Source: Gentiana macrophylla
Lineage: Eukaryota; Streptophyta; Magnoliopsida; Gentianales; Gentianaceae
DNA length: 64,000 nt
Direction: 5' to 3'
NCBI GenBank assembly: GCA_026214975.1
Contig: JAOBSW010000306.1
Coordinates: 62,001 to 126,000, forward strand
Below, in pieces: positions 10,362 through 22,029 of this stretch. Both the position numbers and the translations under genes were made by a program. The notes beneath the pieces are model-generated. The model saw only the letters and a program-made list of their open reading frames with translations. It did no database searches and had not been told where the DNA came from. The number at the start of each line of letters is the position of its first letter. Positions within the stretch are counted from its first letter, which is position 1.

Positions 10362-11125
10362 AATTAACAAGATTACAAGCATTTTTGTGCAAAAGTATAG
10401 TTCATTCGAATTGCTATCTATATCTGTGCTCAACAAGATCATATCTAGATTTCTTCAAGTGTTCAAGCTACATCGATTATATCCAGATTTCAACACTTTG
10501 AAGAACCACAAGCAAGAATCAATTTATTGATTCTCAGCCCAACATTGATTCTTAATCAAAGGTTTAGACTGTGAAGCAATCCGGTCAAGGAGTTGCTAAG
10601 GACAGTTGTTTTCAGTCGGGTAGACTGTATTTGTGGTGGTAGCTAGTAAAGAGGCAATCCAACCCTCCAAGGACCAGTGGCTCAAGCAATTGAAGAGCAG
10701 CAATCCAACCTGTTCTTTTGTTGTTTTGATAGTGACACTAGGGATTAGCCATGGACTATTGTTTAGGACTTTTTGTAACTGCATACCTCAAGAACTTCTA
10801 ATGGAATATTCCTCCAACATCACAGGGGAATAGTGGACTGACAGGATTACACCACCTGGAACCACTATAATTCTTGCTCTACTTACTTTACGCTTTTACA
10901 TTATGTTATTTACTTTACAACATTTATTATTGTTCATTCAGCATACTGAAACTGATTGTTACTAGCAGACACAATTCACAAATTGACATTCACCAGAATT
11001 CAGTTTTGCACATCTAGTTTTTTTCTTGTAGTATCAACAAGATCCAGTTAAAGGCTATAACTTGAATATGCTGCCGGTTGACTCAGGTTTGTATAAGTCA
11101 GTTTGACTTAATCTCAGCTCAACTC

Positions 11126-12891
11126 TGCTGGATATATATAAACCCGAATCCTGATCCGATCCATAATAGGATCGTCAGATCTGATTCACAGCACCGATCG
11201 AGACACTCGATCATGCACAGCGGAAGCTACGAATTAAATTTGCATGCGATTTTACCATGATTTTAATTCACATAATTAATTAACAATCTACATGAGTAGA
11301 TTTACCTCAACGGAAAGGAAGAAATAGTCGACCATAGAGAGATGCCGTAGTCTTCCGGATTGTATCTCCTAGCGACGACTGGTGGACGTCGATCCTCGCC
11401 GTAGAACCTCCTCGAATTGGCACAAGGAAAACCCTAGGTTTTTCTTCTCTAAATGAATAAGGCAAGAAACTAATTTTTCTTCCTTTATTTTCAAGTGTGG
11501 CGCAATTTTTCATGTAAAATTGTGTTGGGAGGAACTCTCTTTATATATGAAAATAACTAGTCAAGAGAGAGTTATCATTTTCACACAACAATTACCTATT
11601 CCCATAAAGAAAAGATATTTGCCAAAAGATAAGAGATAATTCCCAAAAAATCAATCTCTTATTTTCCCATTAATTATCCAACAAATAGATAATTAATTAA
11701 TTACACATGTGACATAATCTAGAAAAAATTATTTTCCTAAATAATCCATATGTGTGGCGCCAATATGCCATTATTTTTAATAGAAAATGTATTTTATATT
11801 TTACATATTATTTACCAAATATATAATATTGCATATTCATTAAATAGACCACCTATTTAATTTATTCTCGAGGTTCCATAAAATGAGAAAACACTCACGT
11901 GTTAGGAGCCAACCCGGGGACCATGGACCTATAACCAGTAGCTACAATAAATTGAATAAAATATTCATCGAACAAAATATTTCTACTCAACTCATTAATT
12001 CCGGAATTACGCCACCATAAATCTGAAACTGAACTCTATCGATTATAGATATAACTTACTCTCAAAACGTCGAGTCGATAAGTGTCCATTGATATAATCA
12101 TTACATAAAAACTAACACTCCATAGACTATTCGTAAAGAAGCAGGATTATTTCCGTAAACCTTCTTCAATACATCTTATCCTTATTTACCATTAACCCAC
12201 TAGTGATCAATTAGTTCATAACAAATATGAACTCAGCGGATCGATCAGTTTCTAGGATCAACAAATAAGGGGATTGTCTTTCTACTTACCACAGGAAGGA
12301 ATGGATTCCATATCTATGAGACACACACACTTCTCATTCATTCCAGAATAGTGCCAACGTGAAAGTCATTCAGACCGTTCCTCTTAGAGATCCTTAACGA
12401 ACACATCAAACCTTATCTTGAAACAAGTAGGAGCCTGTAATCACTTCAGGATTAAGGTTAAACCATATATGATCATCTTGTGATTTAATAAGATTTCCCA
12501 ATCACGAAATTATATGAGAAATTCAGATTAAATATGTCCAGTCCTACATGACACTCATCATATATAAATGCCCCACTTAGACAACCAATGTCGACGGTCC
12601 GGATAAGACGGTCACACCATAAAGTGTTCTGGGCGCATTAATGGTAGTTTAATCAATAGACCCCATACTTTGATTAACTTTACCACGGACTAACATTTCA
12701 AGTGTATCACCATAAACTTAATCCTCGCGTGTGACACACATTAAGTTATATGGCTACATCTGATACGACTTAGGGTTTTCAGTAGTGTATTACTTACAAG
12801 CACGAAACAAGTAATAAGATGATAATATATCTGTCATTTATTAATTCTAAAAACAATTACATAAATTGACTTTCGGGAGCTACTTCCAAGA
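11126..12891 (-). repeat. LTR of the minus-strand LARD-like element
   Basis: On the minus strand it ends ATATATCCAGCA at 11126. Its homologous start is at 12891, after GTGGGAGAT, where TG has become TC. An alternative start TGTTAGATATTG at 12951 follows a second PPT-like AGTAGGAGAT; the plus-strand relative also has two such tracts. A TATA-like TATATAAA (minus) lies at 11540-11547. No gene. Confidence 0.7.
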
Positions 12892-15800
12892 ATCTCCCAC
12901 TTGCCCATATAGACAAGCAACAATTGTCTTTCGGGCACACAATATCTAACAATCTCCTACTTGCTCTAAAGAAGATGAGACATATCTCCCAATTTCATAC
13001 CCACCAAGCAAGTATTAGGGACACTAGATGCCACACGACTTGGTAAACTGATCAGCTAGGTTGTCGGTTCGAGACGATCTTTACAACCGAAACGTCGCCT
13101 TTCTGCATGGTCTGTCTGATCAGGTGGTACTCTTTCTCAAAATACGTTTGACCTCTTGTGATTGCGAAGAACATTTGCATGAGCTACCCCTCAACTGTTT
13201 TCACAGAAAAATGGTATCTGCTCATCGAGACCTGGAATCACTTCCCGATCCAACAAAGAACTTCTCAAGCCATATTATCTCTTTAGCTGCTCCAAAAGCT
13301 GCTATGTATTCGAGTAATAGAGTCAAATTGGCAGTGCTGGATTGTTTCAGATTATAGCTCCATCACAATGAGTAAACACTGAGCCTAAGATCGATTCACA
13401 ATCATCCTTAATCCGACAAAAATTAGAATCAGTGTAGTCAACAATACCTAGGTTTGCACCCGAAAACACAAGCATATGATTCCTCGATCTCTAAAGATAG
13501 TTGAGGATGCACTATACTGCTATCAATACTCGAATCCAAGATTTGATTACAATTGACTTTTAATAACCAGACTTTCTCTATCCAAAAGAGAATATATCCC
13601 ATTTTCTCTATATTCGAATACTAAGAGAATTATTGCATGAGGTTTGGGTGGGAAACCACTCGTTGAATTCTGCATTCTTAAATGCATTATCATCTTTAAC
13701 CAATAAGATAGATGGGATATTGCCAACAACTTGTTCTTATGAATTTGACCGAATAAAATTCCAAGAATATAGTCCATTTCTCTGATTCAGAGAAGCTTTG
13801 GCTCGTCAGTTTTTTACTTCAGATAACATGCCCATGTTGTTTCCAACTGTTGCAGTGTTATCTTTTATCAACACTAATGTCTACTATTTTACCAATATTG
13901 ATTCTCTAGTCTACAAAAGACTCATCAATATTCTGGTCAAGCCCACACAATGGATATAAGCATAGGCAGACAATCTGCCAATGGCTTTAAGCTAAAACCC
14001 TTTCGTTCCGAATGAATCTAAGCTCCATTATATGGCAAGAAATTTTCAGGGCATCACCCATGTTAATCTTTCTGCTTTCCATATAGTCAAGCAAGGCTGA
14101 GTGGTGAGAATGTTTCAGGGCATCACCCCTATTTAACTGTCTACTTCTCTGGGAGTTACCCTCAAAACCACTTGGCTTTGCTTAGGAAGATAACTTTCTC
14201 ATTCATTCAACTATTTTCCATGTAGATCAAATTTCTCCCACTAGGCCTGAGACACTCAGGTGGTTCTACAGGAGTATGAAAAGACCTAGAGTACCTAAAC
14301 TCCATTTATAGGTATATGGATTTAAACCAACATCATTTTATCAGAACTATACAGTTCTTTCAGAAGACCATAGGTTATCAATCACTCCAAGCAAATTGTA
14401 CAGGCTGCATAATCACAGCGAGTCAATGGATAAATCATACTCCCACTCCATTTGGATGGATTGATATTTTGATCTGGTTCAGTACTATTTATCAGTGTTA
14501 TCCCCAACAACCAATGTTGTATGTGGTCTGATTAAATCAGATAGTAACTCCTTGAGTAACTTTACTTCAAGGTCTAAGGTTGTTATCTAAACAATCTTTT
14601 AGAAAGGATGTAACTATGTAACCGTCACTATCCGATCTTAAGAATTTTATAACCAACCATTACTCATTGCTTTGAGATATTTCATGAACAGTCACCATCT
14701 GAACGTGTATGTAAAATCCCCAGTCCTACCATCAAGCCATATGTGCTAAACGCCTCTATTTGCGGAAGTGGGGTAAATGTAATTCACTCATTATCCACAA
14801 ATTCATAAGCATCTTCTAAGTAGACTTCTCGCTATTACATAATAATGTAAACTGTCATTATGCAACCAATATCTTAATTTAGTTTAGTAGTGTAATGTAG
14901 CATATCAATAACTATACAAGACAGTCTATGGTTTATCTTTTTCAGTGAAATCATTTCCCTCAGAGGTTTTCCAAGCATCGGTGACAAAACCAAGCCATAA
15001 CTTATATCTGAGCATTGAATACTCGTTTCTCTGGTAATATAAGAGATTCCTCAAAATATTTGGAAAATCTAATCTGCGTTTCGAGTAGTCAATAGACAAA
15101 AAAAATCTATTACTCAAAAGCTCCCACTAGCTTGTAACCTTCATAAGACCCGAAGGTCAATATGAACAATCTATGATACTTCTTTAGCTCTATTAACCTT
15201 TCCTAATTGAATGTTTACTTAATCATTTTTCCTTGGAGGTAGTGTTCTTAGACTAGGAGATTGGACTCACCCTTAGCCAGTCTTCAGATCTTATCTCTAG
15301 GATATATGCACTAATTAATAGATGCTGAAGAATCGTTTATCTCAATACGGAAACCATTTGTCTTAATAGTTTATGATGTGTTGTTACATATACTTTTTCA
15401 GCATTACTTAGTGGTTTTGACTTTATCAGACAAAAGTCCGAGTCTCAGAATCGTATGCAAATGTCATATTCACTTTCTTTAAGGCAAGTATATTATCGAT
15501 GTGAAAGTGAATAAATATGTTCCAATGAATCTAAAAATAGAAATTAGATTTCTTTGATATTCAAGGATTAAAATCTGAAATTTATTTCCTTATATCACTC
15601 CCACTATCTTAGCTGAAATAACTGCCCATTGTCTACTCTTTGATCTTGAATGCCCAGCTATCTTGTTCTTACAAAAGAACTTTAGCTTCTAAGTCAAATT
15701 ACTCGGTTAAGAAAGTCTCTAAGGATTCAAAGGTTAGTGATCCGAAATCAATTTCCCTATCCTATACTTTCTTTTATTAATATTTCGGTTTAGCCTTTAG

Positions 15801-16830
15801 CTTATTTAGTTTAGATGACTTACACTTGTAGACATTTACCTTCTAATTCTTGGCTTTCTTTAAAGGAAATGGCCGTGAACTAGCAGTTCATTTGAATAGA
15901 CACTACTCGTGAACCGTGGGATGTCTAGTGAGATTGATGCCAAATCATTCTCATCGTCTTTGAACTAATTTTGTTTTGTCTCTCGTTCAACACAAGTGAC
16001 AGGAGTGATATTCTTGTCACTTAAGTTTGAAGGTTCAAGAGGAACTTCCTCTTCCGAAAATTTAATTTGCATTCTCGATTATTTAGTTTAACGTTGTTGT
16101 TACTTTTCCACTTTTACGAAGTCGTTACTAGTCAATTAATCGTATTTACAAGTTTAGATACATTGAGATGATATGTAGTTGCGAAAATAAATTTTCACAG
16201 AAATATAAATCAAATCATACACCACAACATATAATAATTTTAGGAATAATAAACGTGATGTCATGCATGTAGTATATCCTACCATGCCAAGGATTTAACC
16301 TCACATCATACTACCGCCGCAGGGTCGGTATCAGCACAATAATGATTAAATTGAGACAATCTTTCTCAACAATTAAACAATTAAGAATCATACATCTCTA
16401 TTTAATTGTTGATTACCTTCCTTTTTCAGCCAAGATATTTCCAAAAAATATCCTTGTGAGTGTGACCCACTATTTCAGATCTCAAAGTACACCCCGAGTA
16501 TACCGCCACAGGGTCGGTCAGTGACTCGATGAGTACCCAAAATCCTATACTTTCGGAGACCGAGCCTTGAATTTTGATAGGGGTGAAGGCCATCCGCAGG
16601 GGGCCGTAATCAAAACGGCTCGAGGCGACACCCTTCTCTCACGTGCTTTTGCCAATAGTATAGGCTGTGAGGTCGGTTGTTTCCTTCCCCGCTCCCATCG
16701 TTATTTTGAAAATTATGTTGTCTTTTAGGATTTTCAGAATTTATTTACAATCCGAAAAACAATAAATCATGAATATTAAAATTAATCCTCCCACTAGTAC
16801 ATCAGTTCCAAATGTTGATTTTTGTTAGTA
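12892..16830 (-). other. Non-coding LARD interior
   Basis: Nearly 4 kb without a supportable gene. The longest ORFs are short and have no family resemblance. The conserved words CTCCCACTAG (minus: CTAGTGGGAG) recur at about 14234, 15122 and 16788. The last one sits in the same context (minus: ATTTGGAACTGAT then ACTAGTGGGAGG) as the tandem repeats at 32998-33440 in the plus-strand relative. Right of about 16830 the sequence changes to an Athila-like relic. Confidence 0.65.
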
Positions 16831-17267
16831 GGTCCGCAACAGCTGGGATCATACCCAACTGATGCAGAAGTTGCTAACCCTTTTTTCTGTTTTATTTTGT
16901 CTGTTTCGCAGGAAGGTCTGGAAACTTTAGAGATTCGATCAAACCGGAGTTGAAAAAGAACAAACGAGTCAAGCAATATGCCTTGGACTATATTGAACAT
17001 CACACAGGTTTCCATGTACCCTGGATCAAAAGCCAGAGAGCATTATGAATCTATTAAGAAGTGGGTGGAACAAGAGAAAGAAGCAGTCAAGCAAGAGCCT
17101 GAAGAGAACTTAAGGGAGTATAATACGTATCGTCTAGGTGAGTTCCTTATTGAGTAAATTGACATATCATCTTCGGATTATGATTCTAACGATATTGAAG
17201 TGGATCCTGCACGATGTTCTCTGAGCCTGAGAATTACCCATACTCAGACACCGTGGTGAAGTTATGA

Positions 17268-18051
17268 GACCCTGGCGCGTTCCGACTTCCAATTTCTGTT
17301 AATGGTATATCAGTAGAATTAGGTCTCTGGGACTTTGGCTCGAGTTGCAACATTCTACCTTTTTCCCTCTGCCAAAAGATTAAGATTCCGGTAATTATGA
17401 ATCAAACCAGAACCATGACTTTTGTTGAAAGACCTAGAAAAATGCCTGTCGGTCTGCTTAGGAAGTGCACGATTAAGGCAGGAGGGTTCACTTTTCCAAT
17501 CGATTTCATGGTTATAGACGTACCAGAGGACCCCAAGTGCCCCAGTTTTGTTAAAAAGACATTTCTTAGCGATAAGAAGAGCAGTCATGGATTTTGATAA
17601 TGGGGAGATTACATTGAGATTGAATAATGATGAAGTATCTTTGAAAATCTTAGAGCCCCTAGATAATAGGCCGCAAAGTTGCAAGATGGCTTATGATTCC
17701 GGAAAGGTAGAAATTATAGAGATAGAGAAGGAGGGGCATAAGAATCGAGAGGTTGTCGTAGAAACCGTTGAGCAGGAATTCATGAGACTAATGCTTAGAG
17801 AGAGAGAAGATAAGGACCACCACAAGACGCTCATGGAAGCCAGTCCTTCCGTATTGTTTAGTGATGGATTAGAGCATAAATCGGGAAATATGGAGTCCTT
17901 GGGTGTAATGTCTGAATCTCGACGCAGAAGAAGACCTTGTAAGCAAGGTAAGAGAGAAAGGCATTCTAGAAAGAGAGCTCAAAAAGGTTATATAAGGATA
18001 CAAACCTCTACAGCACAAGTTTGGCAAGTTAAAGCTCTAACCCCTGAATGA
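17268..18051 (+). pseudogene. Athila-type aspartic protease region
   Basis: From 17268 the frame reads DPGAFRLPISVNG, then LGLWDFGSSCNILPFSLCQKI. The catalytic D-x-G is DFG at 17331-17339, where other Athila elements have DLG or DSG. It continues with IKAGGFTFPIDFMVIDVPED and the FL block, then a frameshift at about 17570 leads into GEITLRLNNDEVSLKILEP and a basic, charged tail to 18051. Known: in Athila the retropepsin lies between gag and RT and cleaves the polyprotein. The expected ILGRPFL is replaced by a degraded version. No RT follows. Confidence 0.75.
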
Positions 18052-18924
18052 TCGGAAATATGAAGAAAGTAGAGCTGGCGACTATAAACTCAGAACTATT
18101 GATTTAAACCCTTCGGTAGATTAGGAATGAATAAAAGTAGCTGGATGAAGGGACGAGCTTTTTTTCTTCCTACCGCACCCTTAGGCTTGAAACCGATGGT
18201 TGTTAGGAAGGTTTTTTTACTCATTGTGGATTCTAGTGAAATAGGTTAGGATCGAGTCAGAGATAACAACAAAATGAGTAAGAGGTTAGTCAATTAGAGG
18301 TCAAAATTGAGCAGAGAGGTTAAGCAAAGTGTGAAGTGAATGAGGACAGAGAAATCTGGGGAAAAGAACCCCCCGGTAAACCCTAGGTTACCTCCGGGTT
18401 ACCGAGCATGGATTTTCAAATTTTTGAGTGTCAGTTTATAAAGCTGAATTTTTAGAGACATGTGGAGGACACACGTTGTATCAGAGACTGCCAGTCAGCA
18501 AAATCCGTCCCATTTTCCCTCTTTTCAAACCTTTAAATCCTTTCCCACACTCCACCATTACTCCACCTCAATCCCATCAATCACCCCCTCAAATCCCTCA
18601 CCCTAATTACTTTTCTACCCACTATCCTACCAAATCCTTGCACCTTCCATCATTTTTCCTATTTAAACCACCCTTTCACCACCATTATCATCATTATCAT
18701 CTACCATCATCTCCTCAAATCACCAAACATTCTTCCATTTCTTCTTCTTCTTCTTAAAACCAGTCGGCCACCATCACCACCACTATCACCACCATATCTC
18801 CACCAAAACTAAACCATATTTCCATTTTTACAACCAAAAAAATCTATTTTTCCACCCTGTTGCTGATTTGCAGTATCTCTGCAAGGTGAGGTGCTGCAAT
18901 TCTTCTTCTTTCATCAGCAGAGCA
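18052..18924 (+). other. Non-coding stretch with TC/CCA-rich tract
   Basis: No gene. 18360-18410 carries two GGTAAACC/GGTTACC-type words related to those in Athila-like element 1. From about 18500 to 18860 the plus strand is poor in G, with runs of CCA, ATC and TTC repeats. This resembles an untranslated leader before the env-like ORF. Confidence 0.6.
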
Positions 18925-19355
18925 ATGTCTCAGAAAGAAATCAGAAAAATTCAGGCCGGTAAATCGGAAGTACCTGTCGGTTTACGGAGGGACCTTTTTC
19001 AAATTCAGCATCAGTATCAGCTATCATCATCCAGAATGTGTCCAAAGCATAGCAGAACCACCATTCGTCCTAGTGGATATCAGATTATCTACGGAGATGC
19101 TAACCCCATGATAGATAGAGTTGAGCAATTTCATTCATTGGAGATCTACGAATCGTTCTGAGGTCATTGGAACACAAGACCTGTTGCCCGAGAACGGGGC
19201 CTAGAACTGGACGATTACGGGTCAATTTTGCCAAGAGCCTTACAAATGCCAGATATATTGGATATGGCTGAGGCACCGACTCAGTTGAACGCTATGGTGG
19301 TGCGGGAATTCTATGCTTATGTTTCACACAACCCAGGAGCCACATATGTATGGTC
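18925..19355 (+). pseudogene. Env-like / plant transposon protein ORF, N-terminal part
   Basis: Starts MSQKEIRKIQAG at 18925, passes a TGA at 19159-19161, and stays in the same frame: NTRPVARERGLELDDYG, then VVREFYAYVSHNPGATYVW, up to the insertion of element D. The block resembles the plant-specific domain found in Athila-group ORF2 (env-like) proteins, usually near a conserved REFYAN motif; this is recognition by pattern, not a search. No signal peptide is visible at the start. It is cut after about 144 codons. Confidence 0.6.
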
Positions 19356-20161
19356 TGTTGGAATAGTGTCCTAAACCCAATCGGGTTGGACCGGATCCAA
19401 CCGGGTCGGATCATTTCTACTATTTCTTTATGTTTATACATATATTAAATGACTTTTCTGTTGTCATATATTTGTTATTTTAAAGAACCGATTGTGAATT
19501 GTTATAAGATAACGTCCTTAGTATTAAACTGTGATAGAGAAACCATGATAGGAGATTATGGTTGATGAGATCTCTAATCACTTTAATAAGTTTGATACTT
19601 AAATGTCTCTAGGATGATGTACTATTAAACAGGGCATTGATAGTATAAACAGACTAGCACGTATTAGATGTCTTATGTCTTTAAGGGCAGGGATAGATCT
19701 CGTCTATCGAAGTGTAGAGACACTTGGACTGTACGTGGACGTGTATTAGATAATGCGTACGTTATACTGACCCACTTACACGGATAAGTGTCACACTATG
19801 TGGCGGTTGTGTAATTATCCTTTGGACCAGAGTCTTCATGGCATCACGGTGTGGATTTTCATGCTTTGACACTATTGAGGTTTCCCCTAGCCATGGGGCG
19901 ATCATGCGGGAGTGATTGGGTATGATATTGAAGCATGCGGAGTATACATGATTGGTCGTCCGGGAATCGCGTATCCTATGATTGGGATCGAATATCCGAA
20001 ATGGCCTTCTTATAAGGAATGTCTTACTCTTGTGAATCTTTGCAAAGTGGGAGTAAATTAGTTACTTCGAGAGAGCTTGATATCCAGATTATAAGATACG
20101 GTCGTTGATGTTTTGACACTCGACTAACGACCGTATGGATATTATTACAGTGATAGGATTG
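19356..20161 (+). repeat. 5' LTR of element D, first part
   Basis: 806 bases from TGTTGGAATAG to the insertion site of Sirevirus A, ending with the target-site copy GATTG. It contains AATCGGGTTGGACCGG followed by a related AACCGGGTCGG, and no gene. Confidence 0.75.
20157..20161 (+). repeat. Target-site duplication of Sirevirus A, left copy
   Basis: GATTG immediately before the element; the same five bases follow it at 43317-43321. Confidence 0.9.
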
Positions 20162-21866
20162 TGTTGGTCCCTTGAAAAGGCTTTAGTTAAGTTTAGAGGG
20201 GGGGTTGAATAAACTTAACACTTAAAACTTTTGGAGTTAAAAACTCAAGAACTTCGACCTGCGATACCTCCACTAGTCTGCTTTGTTATCTCAAGAGCCT
20301 CTTGATACACGATAGTTCTCTTGTGATTGAGTTTACTGAATTTGTGCAGTGGAATTATATCAAAAATTAAGCCTTATTAATTGTTGTTAAATATGATACT
20401 AAGTATTAGATACTCAGTAGTATATGTGTGTGATTTCAGTTGCTAGATTCAGTAGGTTGATGGTATAGTAAACTAAATGCAGAATGTAAGTGCAGAAAGT
20501 AAGTAGGTAGATTTTATAGTGGTTCCAGGTGGTGTAATCCTGTCAGTCCACTCTTCTCCTGTGATGTTGGAGGTAATTCACTAGAGATCTTTGATGTAGC
20601 TGTTACAAAGATTCTAAGTTGCTTGTCCTTCACCAATAACTATGGCTTCACAAACTGAACACTTGGAACAGGTAGGATTGCTGCTCCAAAGTCTTTCACT
20701 GGTCCTTGAAGGGTAGGATTGCTTCTTCACCAGCTCCACCACAAACAATAGTCTTTCACACCCAACATATGCTTCAATGTCTTCAGCAGGTTCTTTGTAA
20801 AATAAAGATTGAATCAAGTAAATGATTCAGTTGCAGCAGCTTGATTAGGATGATATAATCAGCAGCTTGCAGTCTTCAAGTGTGTAAACTTGATGTAGCT
20901 TGAATACATAATACACTTGAAGATTTTCTCTGGATTAGTAGCTTTAAGCTCAGTAGGTTCAGCTAGGGTTTTTTTTGCAGCTCCGAATTATCTCTTATAT
21001 TTTTCTCTTAAAATTCATCATCTTTTTTTGAGTTGAAAGTCCTCTATTTATAGGTAGGAGTGCATGTGACTTGTATTTGAAATTCAAATATGACCGTTCC
21101 TGGTTTTGTCCTTTTTGACTTGCTTTCTGTCACTATTCATAGGACTGACATTGTCAGAATCCTTTTTGACAGAATGCAGTCTGTCCACCCTTTGACTTAA
21201 AACCATTGGATAAAGTCCTGAATCATCCCAACGTCTTTTTAATCTCAGCCATTGATTTGTTTGATAAATCAGAGGTAGTTGGTTGTCCTTATCCATGTAA
21301 TCTTCCAATGTTAACTTGAATTAATCGAGGTATATATATCAATGAGTTCATCATCTCTTTGAAATACCTATCGATCATTGAATCGAAATTTCTTTGTGTT
21401 TAAAACACAATGCAGCAGACTTCTTTTATCTAACTTTTATTTGTGAAGTTAGATTACACCTTTTTGCAAATAACTAAGTTCCAATCACCATCCAACTTAA
21501 GGAACTTAGACCTTCTACACAAGGTATATGTAATCAGTTTAGGACATCACAGACTTGCCTAAATTCTAATTCCATATCCTTGACTTTAATTACTAAGTTT
21601 GATCCCTTAGCCCTCATTAACTGAGTTTGAGCCCTCAGCCTTCAGTCTTCAGCAGGTTCCTGATAAGTCTACTGACCTAACTACCCTACGGACCTAGACT
21701 AGTCTCTTTGAACTAAGTCGGTGACCTTTCTGAAGGCTTGTTTGATCAAACCTATACACAGATCAAACTCTAATAAGCCTATACATTTGATCTAGACATC
21801 TTTTTTCCATTGCACTATAACAGTTAGTCTGGCACTCATCACTAAAACTTAGAAATAAGTCGAACA
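20162..21866 (-). repeat. 3' LTR of Sirevirus A
   Basis: 1705 bp. On the minus strand it starts TGTTCGACTTATTTC and ends GGGACCAACA. It pairs with 41621-43316 and is nearly identical over long stretches but differs in short patches, mostly at CAG/CTG words. The TATA box TATAAATA (minus) is at 21045-21052. Confidence 0.95.
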
Positions 21867-21880
21867 ATTTCCCCCTTTTT
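21867..21880 (-). other. Polypurine tract of Sirevirus A
   Basis: On the minus strand AAAAAGGGGGAAAT directly precedes the LTR start. Confidence 0.85.
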
Positions 21881-22029
21881 GGTGATGATGCCACTACCCT
21901 CACCTAACAGCAAAGCAAAAAGATTTAAAAACAAAAACATAACAAATTTAGTCATCCTTCATTGTAAAAATTTATTCACATTATTACAGACTAGATGCAG
22001 CAAAGATAGAATAGATTAAGTGTGCTGAT

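Larger units (their letters stand above)
8049..11125 (+). mobile_element. Sirevirus-like element B, 3' end
   Basis: Plus strand: aORF remnant (8051-9220), A-rich spacer, polypurine tract (9360-9372) and a truncated LTR. Its left side was displaced by the minus-strand copia insertion. Its LTR is interrupted at 11126 by the minus-strand LARD-like element: the sequence up to AACTCTGC at 11125 matches the U5 side of the LTR of element C (51475-52184, reverse strand), but the rest of the LTR was not found on the far side of the LARD. Confidence 0.8.
9374..11125 (+). repeat. 3' LTR of element B (truncated)
   Basis: Starts TTTTGGGAATAAAATTTAG, equivalent to TGTTGGAAATAAAATTTA in element C, so the terminal TG is mutated. 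It carries a TATA box inside a perfect inverted duplication (10209-10361). It ends at 11125 where the LARD-like LTR begins; the last stretch (GCTGCCGGTTGACTCAG to AACTCTGC) aligns with the U5 region of C. Confidence 0.8.
11126..16830 (-). mobile_element. LARD-like non-coding LTR element, minus strand, truncated
   Basis: The minus strand is related along its length to the complete plus-strand element at 28791-38193. Shared landmarks: the LTR word GTGCCCGAAAGACAATTG; the block TCCATGGTCCCCG then GGCTCCTAACA; the repeated interior word CTAGTGGGAGCTT; the GGGTCGGT/TACCGCCG block; and the AGCGGGGAAGG to CACGTGAGAGA block. It carries one LTR (11126-12891) plus about 3.9 kb of interior. The 5' third of the interior, the PBS and the 5' LTR are missing. 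It sits inside the LTR of element B. No ORF with recognisable protein similarity was found. The right boundary is approximate. Confidence 0.75.
16831..19355 (+). mobile_element. Athila-like element relic
   Basis: Plus-strand fragments in Athila order: an approximately 440-base leader with scattered degenerate gag-like frames, a retropepsin region (17268-18051), non-coding sequence, and an env-like ORF (18925-19355). RT, RNase H and integrase are absent between them, so a large internal deletion is likely. LARD element D inserts at 19356 and truncates the env-like ORF. The right part was not found after D. Confidence 0.65.

Noticed and set aside
18428..18757. 109-codon Pro/His/Ser-rich ORF
   Set aside because: Low-complexity TC/CCA-rich tract; composition alone explains the open frame.
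21084..21308. 74-codon ORF found in both LTRs of Sirevirus A (also 42552-42776), minus strand
   Set aside because: It is present twice only because LTRs are copies; it lies upstream of the TATA box in U3 and resembles no protein family.
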